Shown here one piece after another: positions 26,741 to 34,236 of a stretch of DNA of 48,150 bases. Both the position numbers and the translations under genes were made by a program. Positions within the stretch are counted from its first letter, which is position 1. Every line of letters starts with the position of its first letter. The stretch is from DAOMOP01 sp035444405 (GTDB lineage: Bacteria > Pseudomonadota > Gammaproteobacteria > Burkholderiales > Rhodocyclaceae), in the NCBI GenBank assembly GCA_035444405.1, contig DAOMOP010000010.1, positions 1 to 48,150 on the forward strand. Reading direction: 5' to 3'. Below the pieces are notes generated by a model. It was not told where the DNA came from and did no database searches. It worked only from the letters and a program-made list of their open reading frames with translations.

Positions 26741-26807
26741 GCGCGGTGTGCGGCCGTGCGCCGGGTGCGGGCACTTAGCGTGTCGCGCCGACCAGACCAG
26801 GAACGAT

Positions 26808-28142
26808 ATGCAGCGAAGGCAGACGAGAACGCGCCCTGACCAGGCGTCCGGAGAGCAGCGTGCAGTGCACGAGGGGGGGGTGTCGCGTGCGCTGCTGATC
26901 AACGCGGCCCAGGTGCTGGCGGCCGTGCTCGCATTCGAACACCCGGCCGATTCGGTGCTGTCGCGCCATTTTCGCGAGCATCGCGAGATCGGCCACCGCG
27001 ACCGCGGCTTCATCGCCGAGACGGTGTATGGCATCGTGCGGCGGCTGCGCTGGTTGCGCCGCCTCGTCGGCGACGACGCGGCCCCGCGGGCGCTGCTGCT
27101 GGGCTGGCTGGCACGTGCCGAGGCTTGGCCGATGCGCCGGTTCGAGGGGCTGGTGTCGGCAGACGAGCGCGATTGGCTCGCGACCGTCAAGGCGCGCCAG
27201 CTCGATCAGGGCAGCCTTGCCGAGCGCGCCGACATGCCCGACTGGCTGGTCGAGCGCCTGCTCGAAAGCCATGGCGAGGACGGCGTCGTGGCGCTTGCGC
27301 ACAGCCTGAATCGTGCGGCGCCGCTCGATCTGCGCGTGAATGGACTGAAGACGACGCGTGACGAGGTGCTCGCGGCGCTCCGCGCGAGCGGCGTCGAGGC
27401 GTCGGCCTGCCCGCTGTCGCCGCTCGGCATCCGGCTCGGCGGCAAGCCTGCGCTGCAGCGCCATCCGCTGTATCTGGCGGGCGACTTCGAGGTGCAGGAC
27501 GAGGGCAGCCAGTTGCTCGGCTTCCTGGTCCAGCCGCGCCGCGGCGAGCTGGTCGTCGATTTTTGTGCCGGCGCCGGCGGCAAGACGCTGCAGCTCGGCG
27601 CGATGATGCGTTCGAGCGGCCGTCTCTATGCGTTCGACGTGTCCGAGAAGCGCCTCGCCAAGCTCAAGCCGCGCGTCGCGCGCGCCGGCCTGTCGAACGT
27701 GCATCCGGTGCTGATCGCGCACGAACGCGATGCGAAGGTCAAGCGCTTGGTCGGCAAGGCCGATCGCGTGCTCGTCGACGCGCCGTGCAGCGGGCTCGGC
27801 ACGCTGCGCCGCAACCCCGACCTCAAGTGGCGCCAGTCGCCGGCCGCGCTCGCGGAAATGTGCGCAAAGCAGCACGCGATTCTCGAATCGGCCGCACGTC
27901 TGGTGAAGCCGGGCGGACGCCTCGTGTATGCGACGTGCAGCCTGCTGCGTGACGAGAACGACGAGATCGTCGACGCCTTTCTCGCCGGCCATGCCGAGTT
28001 TCGTGAAGTCGGCGCGAGCGGGATCCTGCGCAAGCAGGACATCGACGTCGATACCGGCATGCGCTTGCGGCTCTCGCCCGAGCGCTTCGACACCGACGGC
28101 TTTTTTGCGGCTGTCCTCGAGCGGGCGTCGGACCATGCCTAG
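26808..28142 (+). CDS. RsmB/NOP family class I SAM-dependent rRNA cytosine-C5 methyltransferase
   Basis: 444 residues. SAM motif I VVDFCAGAGGKTLQLGA, motif IV DAPCSGLGTLRRNPD with C327, and motif VI VYATCSL with C377; the two cysteines are the nucleophile and release residues of m5C RNA methyltransferases. The N-terminal helical NusB-like region is shorter than in true RsmB, so I leave the symbol empty. ATG 26808 has CAGGA about 6 nt upstream; the frame is open to 26748. A G8 run at 26872-26879 lies early in the gene and could be slippery. Overlaps the downstream PLD gene. Confidence 0.92.
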   Translation: MQRRQTRTRPDQASGEQRAVHEGGVSRALLINAAQVLAAVLAFEHPADSVLSRHFREHREIGHRDRGFIAETVYGIVRRLRWLRRLVGDDAAPRALLLGWLARAEAWPMRRFEGLVSADERDWLATVKARQLDQGSLAERADMPDWLVERLLESHGEDGVVALAHSLNRAAPLDLRVNGLKTTRDEVLAALRASGVEASACPLSPLGIRLGGKPALQRHPLYLAGDFEVQDEGSQLLGFLVQPRRGELVVDFCAGAGGKTLQLGAMMRSSGRLYAFDVSEKRLAKLKPRVARAGLSNVHPVLIAHERDAKVKRLVGKADRVLVDAPCSGLGTLRRNPDLKWRQSPAALAEMCAKQHAILESAARLVKPGGRLVYATCSLLRDENDEIVDAFLAGHAEFREVGASGILRKQDIDVDTGMRLRLSPERFDTDGFFAAVLERASDHA

Positions 28143-28713
28143 CTTTTGCCGCCGCCCGGCCGTGCTGCTCGTGCTCGGCATCGGCGTGTGCAGCGCCACG
28201 GCGTTGCCCGCGAGCCAGGTTCTGCCGGCGCGGGGTTCGGTGGAGGTCGCCTTTTCACCCGCCGACGATCCGGAAGCGGTGCTGCGCGAGGTCATCGGCG
28301 CCGCGCGCGAGAGCGTACATGTACAGGCCTACGTGTTCACGAGCCGCGCCATCGCCGGCGCGCTGATCGCGGCGCATCGACGCGGGGTGCAGGTCGAGGT
28401 GCTGGCCGACGCCGAGATGAATCGTCGTGGCAAGGGCAAGGCGATTCCCGCGCTGATCGAAGCCGGGATTCCGGTCGCGTTCGAGACGCGCTACGCGGCG
28501 GCCCACAACAAGGTCCTGATCGTCGATCCCGGCCGGGCCGGGTGTGCGGTGGTCACCGGCTCGTACAACTTTACCTGGTCGGCACGCAACCGCAACGCCG
28601 AAAACGTGCTCGTGCTGCGCGACAACTGTGCCGTCGTCGCGACCTATCTCGAGAACTGGCAACGTCACCGCGCCGACGCGACGCCGGTCGCCCGCCTGCC
28701 GTGGCGGCCGTGA
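28135..28713 (+). CDS. Single-HKD phospholipase D-like nuclease, exported
   Basis: 192 residues. Signal peptide at about 1-25 (AVLLVLGIGVCSATALPAS). One HKD motif, HNKVLIVDPG followed by GSYNFTWSA, as in Nuc/EndA-type nucleases that act as homodimers (canonical PLDs have two). The leading VEVAFSPADDPEAVLREVI matches the Nuc N-terminus. Predicted periplasmic Mg-independent nuclease. Start ATG 28135 overlaps the last codons of the methyltransferase gene. Confidence 0.9.
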   Translation: MPSFCRRPAVLLVLGIGVCSATALPASQVLPARGSVEVAFSPADDPEAVLREVIGAARESVHVQAYVFTSRAIAGALIAAHRRGVQVEVLADAEMNRRGKGKAIPALIEAGIPVAFETRYAAAHNKVLIVDPGRAGCAVVTGSYNFTWSARNRNAENVLVLRDNCAVVATYLENWQRHRADATPVARLPWRP

Positions 28714-28746
28714 GGGCTCGCCACACGATCGTGTTCGATCGGGAGG

Positions 28747-28776
28747 TTTGTTGCAACCATGTGTCTCGCGTAGAAT
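28747..28776 (+). promoter_or_regulatory. Possible promoter of the desaturase gene
   Basis: TTTGTT at 28747-28752, 18-nt spacer, TAGAAT at 28771-28776, which puts the transcription start about 28 nt before ATG 28811. A competing TTGCAA at 28751 is only 14 nt from the -10. Read by eye; no activator site recognised. Confidence 0.4.
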
Positions 28777-28810
28777 GAATCCACTTTGTGGTCTGAGGAT
28801 TCTCCGCTAG

Positions 28811-29980
28811 ATGTTTACCGGCCTGATCGATTTGCCCTGGTGGGGCTATATCGTTGTCGCCCTCGCGCTTACGCACGTCACCATCGCATCGGTGACGATT
28901 TTCCTGCATCGTCACCAGGCGCACCGCGCGCTCGAGCTCCATCCGCTGGCGAGTCATTTCTTTCGCGTCTGGCTGTGGCTGACCACCGGCATGGTCACGC
29001 GCGAGTGGGCCGCGATTCACCGCAAGCACCACGCCAAGTGCGAAACCGAGGAGGATCCGCACAGCCCGCAGGTGCGCGGGTTGCGCAAGGTGTTGTGGCA
29101 GGGTGCGGAACTCTACCGTGCCGAGGCGAAGAACGCCGAGACGATCCGCCGCTACGGCCACGGCACGCCGGACGACTGGCTGGAGCGCAACATCTACCGG
29201 CATTCGTTCGCCGGCGTCGGCCTGATGCTGATCATCGACGTGGCGCTGTTCGGGGCACTCGGCCTGACGATCTGGGCCGTGCAGATGGTGTGGATCCCGT
29301 TCTGGGCGGCCGGGGTGGTCAATGGCCTCGGCCATTACTGGGGCTACCGCAACTTCAACTGCGCCGACGCGTCGACGAACCTGGTGCCCTGGGGCATCCT
29401 GATCGGTGGCGAGGAACTGCACAACAATCATCACAGCTTCGCGACATCGGCGAAACTTTCGGCCCGCTGGTACGAGTTCGACATCGGCTGGCTGTATATC
29501 CGGCTGCTCGAGATGCTGGGGCTTGCCAAGGCACGACGCGTGATCCCGACGCCGCGTTTCGGCGAGGCCAAGAGTGTGGCCGACATCGACACGCTGCAGG
29601 CGGTCATCACGCACCGCTATGACGTGATGCGGCGCTATGTGCAATCGCTCAAGCGCATCTGCAGCGACGAGATCGAGGCGCTCGCACGCACCCACGCGGG
29701 CGTGTTCGATGCGAAAGTGCTGCGGCGCTGGGTCTTGTCGGGCGAGGACCGTCACCTGAAGGCCGACGAGCGGCAGCGGCTGGAGGGGGTCCTGAGGCAC
29801 AGCCCGGCGCTGACCACCATCGTTGCGATGCGTCAGGAGCTCGCCGCGATCTGGGCACGCTCGACGGAGTCGCGCGAGCAGCTGCTCAAGCAATTGCAGG
29901 ACTGGATCGTGCGCGCCGAGCAGAGCGGCATCGAACAGCTGAGGGAATTTTCGCTGCGGCTGCGCCGTTACGCGGTCTGA
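28811..29980 (+). CDS. Membrane fatty-acid (acyl-CoA delta-9 type) desaturase with long C-terminal extension
   Basis: 389 residues. Di-iron histidine boxes: HRHQAHR at 33-39, HRKHH at 70-74, HNNHH at 204-208, with further His in GHYWGYR. Four hydrophobic segments. The catalytic core ends near residue 260. The last 90 or so residues (LKADERQRLEGVLRHSPAL, LAAIWAR, LQDWIVRAEQSGI, LREFSLRLRRY) are soluble, helical and look like the C-terminal region of ISL3-type transposases; DesB-like desaturases of Pseudomonas also have a tail of this kind as I recall. Role probably membrane fluidity. A TTTGTT-18-TAGAAT promoter candidate lies at 28747-28776. Confidence 0.93.
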   Translation: MFTGLIDLPWWGYIVVALALTHVTIASVTIFLHRHQAHRALELHPLASHFFRVWLWLTTGMVTREWAAIHRKHHAKCETEEDPHSPQVRGLRKVLWQGAELYRAEAKNAETIRRYGHGTPDDWLERNIYRHSFAGVGLMLIIDVALFGALGLTIWAVQMVWIPFWAAGVVNGLGHYWGYRNFNCADASTNLVPWGILIGGEELHNNHHSFATSAKLSARWYEFDIGWLYIRLLEMLGLAKARRVIPTPRFGEAKSVADIDTLQAVITHRYDVMRRYVQSLKRICSDEIEALARTHAGVFDAKVLRRWVLSGEDRHLKADERQRLEGVLRHSPALTTIVAMRQELAAIWARSTESREQLLKQLQDWIVRAEQSGIEQLREFSLRLRRYAV

Positions 29981-29982
29981 AC

Positions 29983-30022
29983 AGCCGCGGCGCGGTCATT
30001 CCGCGTGCCCGCGCCAGCGGCT
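29983..30022. terminator. 13-bp GC-rich hairpin between convergent desaturase and queD
   Basis: AGCCGC (29983-29988) pairs with GCGGCT (30017-30022) and GGCGCGG (29989-29995) with CCGCGCC (30009-30015), with a single bulged A at 30016 and a 13-nt loop. It fills nearly the whole 41-bp gap between the two stops. No T run follows on either strand. Confidence 0.5.
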
Positions 30023-30471
30023 CACAAGTCGTCCCGGACGGCGTCGGCCCAGCAGTTGGGCGTTTCGTACAGGCGCACGCGCTCGAGACGCAGCTGGTTG
30101 CCGTAGGTGTCGCGATACAACGGATCGAGGATCCGGAACGCGACTGCGGCGAGATTTTCCGCGGTCGGCACGACATCGAGCACGACGGTCTTGTGGTCCG
30201 CGAGCGTCGCGAGAAAATCCGCGATCACCCGGTCACCGCGATACACCAGGAAGGCATGATCCCATTGGTCGACGATGCTCGACCTGGCGATCGCCTTCAC
30301 TTCGGCGAAGTCCATCACCATCCCATTTACCGGCTGGCCTGCGGCATCGATGACACTGCCCGACAGCGTGACTTCGAGCGTGTAGCGGTGACCGTGCAGA
30401 TGACGGCACTGGCTGGCATGATCCGGAATCCGGTGTCCGGCGTCGAATTCCAGCTTGCGGGTGATGCGCAT
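30022..30471 (-). CDS. queD: 6-carboxy-5,6,7,8-tetrahydropterin synthase (QueD/PTPS family)
   Basis: Converts dihydroneopterin triphosphate towards preQ0 for queuosine. 149 residues. Zinc ligands H13, H26 and H28 (AGHRIP, HLHGH), catalytic C22 in SQCRHLHGH, GMVMDFAEVK, DHAFLV and a late PTAENLA with ETPNCWA. The FDAGHRI start is standard; ATG 30471 was used although the frame is open to 30516. The residue pattern fits QueD; a true PTPS activity is less likely. No other que genes are near. Confidence 0.92.
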   Translation of the reverse strand: MRITRKLEFDAGHRIPDHASQCRHLHGHRYTLEVTLSGSVIDAAGQPVNGMVMDFAEVKAIARSSIVDQWDHAFLVYRGDRVIADFLATLADHKTVVLDVVPTAENLAAVAFRILDPLYRDTYGNQLRLERVRLYETPNCWADAVRDDL

Positions 30472-30575
30472 GATCGGGCGGTGGAAAAGAGGTCGCGGGG
30501 CGCGGAAGTATAGCACCCGCTGCGCGCACGATCGGGCCGCTACGGCGCAGCCGCGCTGCCCGTCGAGGGCGAAAT

Positions 30576-30606
30576 GCCGCGGGGCGGCCCGGAGTCGCCC
30601 CGCGGC
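30576..30606 (-). terminator. Perfect 11-bp hairpin after the XRE-family gene
   Basis: GCCGCGGGGCG (30576-30586) and CGCCCCGCGGC (30596-30606) with a 9-nt loop, placed 7 nt after the stop of the regulator gene on the minus strand. The following minus-strand bases are ATTTCGCC, so there is a weak T stretch only. Confidence 0.6.
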
Positions 30607-30613
30607 CGGTACG

Positions 30614-30916
30614 TCAGCGTGCGCCGCGCTCCTTGCGCTTGGCCCGCGCTTCCTTCTTCAGCGTCTTGAACAGCTCCGGATTCGAGCTCTTCAGGAACTC
30701 CGCGACCTCGACGTCTTCCTTCTTGACCTTGTTGATGTCGATCTGCTCGATGTGCACGAGGCGCAGCAGCGCCTGAACCGGGCGCGGGATGTTGCGACCG
30801 CTCTCGTAGCGGGAGCCGCCGCTCTGGGTGACGCCGATCTTCGACCAGAATTGGGACTGGTTCATGCCGAGCTTGCGCCGGATCTCACGAACGTCAAGTT
30901 TTTCAGTAGCTTTCAT
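30614..30916 (-). CDS. Small XRE-type helix-turn-helix protein
   Basis: 100 residues. HTH at about residues 9-36 (VREIRRKLGMNQSQFWSKIG then VTQSGGSRYESGRNIP), then a helical, Lys-rich C-terminus (EFLKSSNPELFKTLKKEARAKRKERG). Members with this short architecture are common in betaproteobacteria but have no known target. Start ATG 30916 was chosen because AAGGA lies 7 nt upstream; ATG 30937 is in frame but has poor spacing. Transcribed away from lysC, with a clear promoter at 31006-31034. Confidence 0.88.
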   Translation of the reverse strand: MKATEKLDVREIRRKLGMNQSQFWSKIGVTQSGGSRYESGRNIPRPVQALLRLVHIEQIDINKVKKEDVEVAEFLKSSNPELFKTLKKEARAKRKERGAR

Positions 30917-31005
30917 AGCCGTGTCCTTCTCTTTCAATGCAGCCGTGGTATGCCTCGGGGCTGGTGACTAAGGGTGGCCTACGACCTTGGTCATAGGATA
31001 AACCC

Positions 31006-31034
31006 AGTATAGTTCGTACTCGTTCCTCATACAA
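31006..31034 (-). promoter_or_regulatory. Promoter of the XRE-family gene
   Basis: On the minus strand TTGTAT (31034-31029), 17-nt spacer, TATACT (31011-31006). Predicted start near 31000, leaving a leader of about 85 nt. An AT-rich stretch (ACAACATGAAAATATCAAGG) in otherwise GC-rich DNA surrounds it. Confidence 0.55.
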
Positions 31035-31105
31035 CATGAAAATATCAAGGGGTGGCGTCGCCCCTCGTGGGCGGAGACCGCAGTGTTGGGCTCCCCACAC
31101 CGGTC

Positions 31106-31134
31106 CTGCATTTTTTTCCGGCTTTGGTTAGAAT
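31106..31134 (+). promoter_or_regulatory. Possible lysC promoter
   Basis: CTGCAT at 31106-31111, 17-nt spacer containing a T7 tract, TAGAAT at 31129-31134, 35 nt before lysC ATG. The -35 is weak. I saw no lysine riboswitch-like structure in the leader, which is too short for one. Confidence 0.45.
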
Positions 31135-31168
31135 TCCGCTCTTTATCCACAGTCACTTGGATACGACG

Positions 31169-32392
31169 ATGGCACTGATAGTTCAGAAGTACGGCGGTAC
31201 CTCGGTAGGTAGCCCCGAGCGCATCAAGCACGTTGCCAAACGGGTTGCGCGATTCCTGGAGCGGGGCGACCAGGTGATCGTCGTGGTCTCGGCAATGAGC
31301 GGCGAGACCAACCGCCTGATCGCGCTCTGCAAGGAGGTCGCCACCCAGCCCGATCCGCGCGAACTCGACGTCGTGGTGTCCACCGGCGAACAAGTGACGA
31401 TTGGCCTGCTGTGCATGGCCTTGCACGACATCGGCGTCAAGGCCAAGAGCTACACCGGCAGCCAGGTGCGCATCCTCACCGACTCGGCACACACCAAGGC
31501 GCGCATCCTCAATATCGACGAGGCGCCGATCCGCGCCGACCTCGATGCCGGCAATGTCGTCGTCGTGGCCGGGTTCCAGGGCGTCGATGAGCACGGCAAC
31601 ATCACCACGCTGGGCCGTGGCGGCTCCGATACCACCGGCGTCGCGCTGGCGGCCGCGCTGAAGGCGGACGAGTGCCAGATCTATACCGACGTCGATGGCG
31701 TCTATACCACCGATCCGCGCATCGTGCCGGAGGCGCGCAAGCTCGACCACATCACATTCGAGGAGATGCTCGAGCTGGCGAGCCTCGGCTCCAAGGTGCT
31801 TCAGATCCGCTCGGTCGAGTTCGCCGGCAAGTACAAGGTCAAGCTGCGGGTCCTTTCGAGCTTTCAGGATGAAGGCGAGGGCACGCTCATCACTGTTGAG
31901 GAAGATCAGAACATGGAACAACCCGTCATCTCCGGCATCGCCTTCAACCGCGACGAAGCGAAGATCACCGTGGTCGGCGCACCCGACAAGCCGGGTATTG
32001 CGCATCAGATCCTCGGACCGATCGCCGCAGCGAACATCGACGTGGACATGATCGTCCAGAATGTCGGCCATGCCGGTGCGACCGATTTCTCGTTCACGGT
32101 CAGCCGCAGTGATCTGCCCAAGGCGCTCAAGGCGCTCGAGGCGGCCAAGGCGCAGATCGGCGATCATGTGATCGAGACCGACAGCGCGATGGCGAAGGTG
32201 TCCGTGGTCGGCGTCGGCATGCGCTCGCACCCCGGCGTGGCGGCCAAGATGTTCCGCACGCTGGGCGAGGAGGGCATCAACATCCAGATGATCGCGACGT
32301 CCGAAATCCGCATCTCGGTGGCGATCGAGGAGAAGTACCTGGAACTCGCCGTTCGCGTGCTGCACAAGGCTTTCGGGCTCGATCAAGCCTGA
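31169..32392 (+). CDS. lysC: Aspartate kinase
   Basis: Phosphorylates aspartate at the head of the lysine, threonine, methionine and DAP pathways. 407 residues, monofunctional. VQKYGGTSVGSPERIK at the N-terminus, VVVSTGEQVTIGLL, GRGGSDTTGVALAAAL, then two ACT domains in the C-terminal third (VVGAPDKPGIAHQI, VGVGMRSHPGVAAKMF), which bind Lys/Thr for feedback control. The alpha/beta-type operon of other bacteria would have an internal start; the in-frame ATG 31913 (MEQPVISGIAF) could give a beta subunit, but I see no strong Shine-Dalgarno sequence. ATG 31169. Confidence 0.97.
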   Translation: MALIVQKYGGTSVGSPERIKHVAKRVARFLERGDQVIVVVSAMSGETNRLIALCKEVATQPDPRELDVVVSTGEQVTIGLLCMALHDIGVKAKSYTGSQVRILTDSAHTKARILNIDEAPIRADLDAGNVVVVAGFQGVDEHGNITTLGRGGSDTTGVALAAALKADECQIYTDVDGVYTTDPRIVPEARKLDHITFEEMLELASLGSKVLQIRSVEFAGKYKVKLRVLSSFQDEGEGTLITVEEDQNMEQPVISGIAFNRDEAKITVVGAPDKPGIAHQILGPIAAANIDVDMIVQNVGHAGATDFSFTVSRSDLPKALKALEAAKAQIGDHVIETDSAMAKVSVVGVGMRSHPGVAAKMFRTLGEEGINIQMIATSEIRISVAIEEKYLELAVRVLHKAFGLDQA

Positions 32393-32403
32393 CGCGATCG
32401 GGT

Positions 32404-32432
32404 TTGACCGGGAGGCGCAGAATCGCTATGAT
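32404..32432 (+). promoter_or_regulatory. Promoter of the tRNA-Ser gene
   Basis: TTGACC (32404-32409), 17-nt spacer, TATGAT (32427-32432), starting 12 bp after the lysC stop. The predicted start is about 10 nt before the mature tRNA. Confidence 0.7.
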
Positions 32433-32448
32433 CGCGCCTTCGTCGGTT

Positions 32449-32541
32449 GGAGACGTGGCCGAGAGGTCGAAGGCACTCCCCTGCTAAGGGAGCAGACGGG
32501 CAAAACCTGTCTCAAGGGTTCGAATCCCTTCGTCTCCGCCA
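32449..32541 (+). tRNA. tRNA-Ser (anticodon GCT)
   Basis: 93 nt including encoded CCA (32539-32541). Acceptor GGAGACG pairs with CGTCTCC (32531-32537), discriminator G. Anticodon arm CTCCC-CTGCTAA-GGGAG gives anticodon GCT at 32483-32485, reading AGC and AGU. The long variable arm between 32491 and 32518 and the T arm GGGTTCGAATCCC confirm a class II serine tRNA. Confidence 0.97.
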
Positions 32542-32551
32542 ATACCGCATG

Positions 32552-32578
32552 AAACCCGCCCCATCGGCGGGTTTTTTG
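32552..32578 (+). terminator. Intrinsic terminator of the tRNA-Ser gene
   Basis: AAACCCGCC and GGCGGGTTT (stem core CCCGCC 32555-32560 with GGCGGG 32566-32571) around CCATC, followed by a T6 tract, 11 nt after the tRNA CCA. Canonical rho-independent form. Confidence 0.9.
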
Positions 32579-32810
32579 TTTTTGGCCATGGCGCCGAGAT
32601 CGTGACATGGCGACTCGGCCGTGCGCGGCCGCTGATGCCGATCGCCGAGTCCCACAACTTCGGCCCGATGGCGCGGGGATCCGGCCGGATTCTTGCTGCA
32701 GGGTGCGGCCGTCGCCAATCTCCGAATCCCTGCAGGGCGGGTCGGGCCCGAGTGCGCGCGGTGCGCTGGCCACCGGGCCGGGATGCGCCGGTTTCGGCCC
32801 GCGGTGTCTT

Positions 32811-33689
32811 TCAGCCAGTCGGTTCGAGCACCGCACGCAACTCGCGCGAGTGCTCCTGAATGGCCGGCAGCAGGGCCTGGAACCGCTCGGGCGGCTCGTG
32901 TGCGCGCAGTGCTGCCGGATCGACATCCTGATGCAGGTACTCGAAGCCGCCGCCGGCGAGCAGATTGCTGATGTATACGACATCGTTGAGCGTACGGGGC
33001 GACGCCGGCAGCGTGCGCAGCACGTCGTGATCGCGCACCGCATCGACGATGGCGGGCGGGACGCTGATGGCCTCGAGCAGACTTACACCGATGCTCTCGT
33101 GCCACTGCGCGACCAGATGCTTGACGGTGTCGGGGCGCGCACGCAGCTCGGGATACTGGGCCGCGCGATAAAGCATGTAGAAGGCGCCGAGATCATGGAC
33201 GAGACCCGCGAACATCGCCTCGTCGGGGTTGAAGCGCGTCAGCTCACGCGCGACGATACAGGCTGCCGAGGCGGTCAGGATGGAGTGGACCCACAAGTTG
33301 TGGGCGAGCTCGGTGAAATCGACCATGTCGCGCGAACGCAGCAGTTGCTTGATGGCTATGGCCATCGCCGTGGTCCGCACGGTTTTCAGCCCGAGCCGCG
33401 CGATTGCGCTGCGAACGTCGCGGATCTCGTCGCGGCCGGCCCGCGCCGTGGGTGCGTTGGCCATGCGCAACAGGCGTGCCGAAATCAATGGGTCGAGCAT
33501 GACCAGCCGGACGATCTGCTCGAGCGGCTTGGTCTCGTCGTCGATCATTTCGCGCAGACGAATCGCGACGTCGAAACAGATCGGGAAAACGATCTCGCCC
33601 TGCAGCTCGCGCGCGATGTCTTCCAGCATCCGGAAGCGCTGCGCGCTGAGCGCAGGCCCCTTCTTGTCGATCAGCGGCGAGGTGTCCAT
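32811..33689 (-). CDS. HDOD domain protein
   Basis: 292 residues from ATG 33689, or 308 from ATG 33737 in the same frame; neither has a clear Shine-Dalgarno sequence, so the start is uncertain. The HDOD fold covers about residues 25-230: LPxxxLVMLDPLISARLLRMANAP, the IARLGLKTVRTTAMAIAIKQ segment, and AGLVHDLGAFYM with the residual HD pair. HDOD proteins relate to HD-GYP phosphodiesterases but lack the metal site and act in signalling, for example in motility or stress control. The 5' region between it and tRNA-Ser (232 bp) holds nothing I recognise. Confidence 0.88.
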   Translation of the reverse strand: MDTSPLIDKKGPALSAQRFRMLEDIARELQGEIVFPICFDVAIRLREMIDDETKPLEQIVRLVMLDPLISARLLRMANAPTARAGRDEIRDVRSAIARLGLKTVRTTAMAIAIKQLLRSRDMVDFTELAHNLWVHSILTASAACIVARELTRFNPDEAMFAGLVHDLGAFYMLYRAAQYPELRARPDTVKHLVAQWHESIGVSLLEAISVPPAIVDAVRDHDVLRTLPASPRTLNDVVYISNLLAGGGFEYLHQDVDPAALRAHEPPERFQALLPAIQEHSRELRAVLEPTG

Positions 33690-33828
33690 GGGCGGCGACT
33701 TTTCCGGACGTCGTGGTTGCGGGCCCGTATTATGCAATAGGCACTAGGCAAATCCTAAATGAGTGGGCGATGCGATGGCGCCCGCATCATCGCGAGGTGG
33801 CCGGGCGGCAGCGGGACGCAGTGACATA

Positions 33829-34236
33829 ATGTGCAACGCCATGCCTGTCCGCGCGCGCCTCGTTCCAGCCGTCGTCACGGCGTGGGCCGAGAGCACGATG
33901 GCGGTTGCCGAGCAGTGGTTCGAGAATCGCCTCGCGTGGCAACGCCGACTCGCCGGGGCCTCGTCGGTCCGAGCGGCGGGCCCGGCATTCGAAGCCGATG
34001 TCGTGGCCCTGCTGGCCGAGGCGGATGCGTACTGGCCGGCCGCCTACCGTGCCGCCGTGCTGAAGAACCGGACCCTGACCCCGCGTCGGCTGGTCGTGCT
34101 GCATGCGGCGGCCAGCCCGCGCCAGCGGGCGAGACGGGTCGATGAGCTCGGTTCACCGGCACGGCAGTTCGAGTGCGCCGCGTGTCTCGGCCGGGCGCGA
34201 TCGGCGCACACCGCCGCGCCGGCAGGCCGTGGCTAG
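33829..34236 (+). CDS. Hypothetical protein, unknown
   Basis: 135 codons (ATG 33829; ATG 33841 also in frame) in the 495-bp space between the HDOD gene start and the end of the second PerM-like gene. I do not recognise the product. It is helical and Ala/Arg-rich (TAWAESTMAVAEQWFENRLA, EADAYWPAAYRAAVLKNRTL) with two late cysteines (CAAC). Third codon positions are mostly G or C, as in the neighbours. No convincing Shine-Dalgarno site. Its stop overlaps the end of the convergent permease gene by 4 bases. Alternatively the space is non-coding. Confidence 0.45.
   Translation: MCNAMPVRARLVPAVVTAWAESTMAVAEQWFENRLAWQRRLAGASSVRAAGPAFEADVVALLAEADAYWPAAYRAAVLKNRTLTPRRLVVLHAAASPRQRARRVDELGSPARQFECAACLGRARSAHTAAPAGRG

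Noticed and set aside
30903..31100. 65-codon minus-strand frame upstream of the XRE gene
   Set aside because: It overlaps the mapped-by-eye promoter and the regulator start, and has no conserved features.
31913..32392. Internal beta-subunit start in lysC
   Set aside because: The in-frame ATG exists but no convincing Shine-Dalgarno site precedes it, so I mention it only under lysC.
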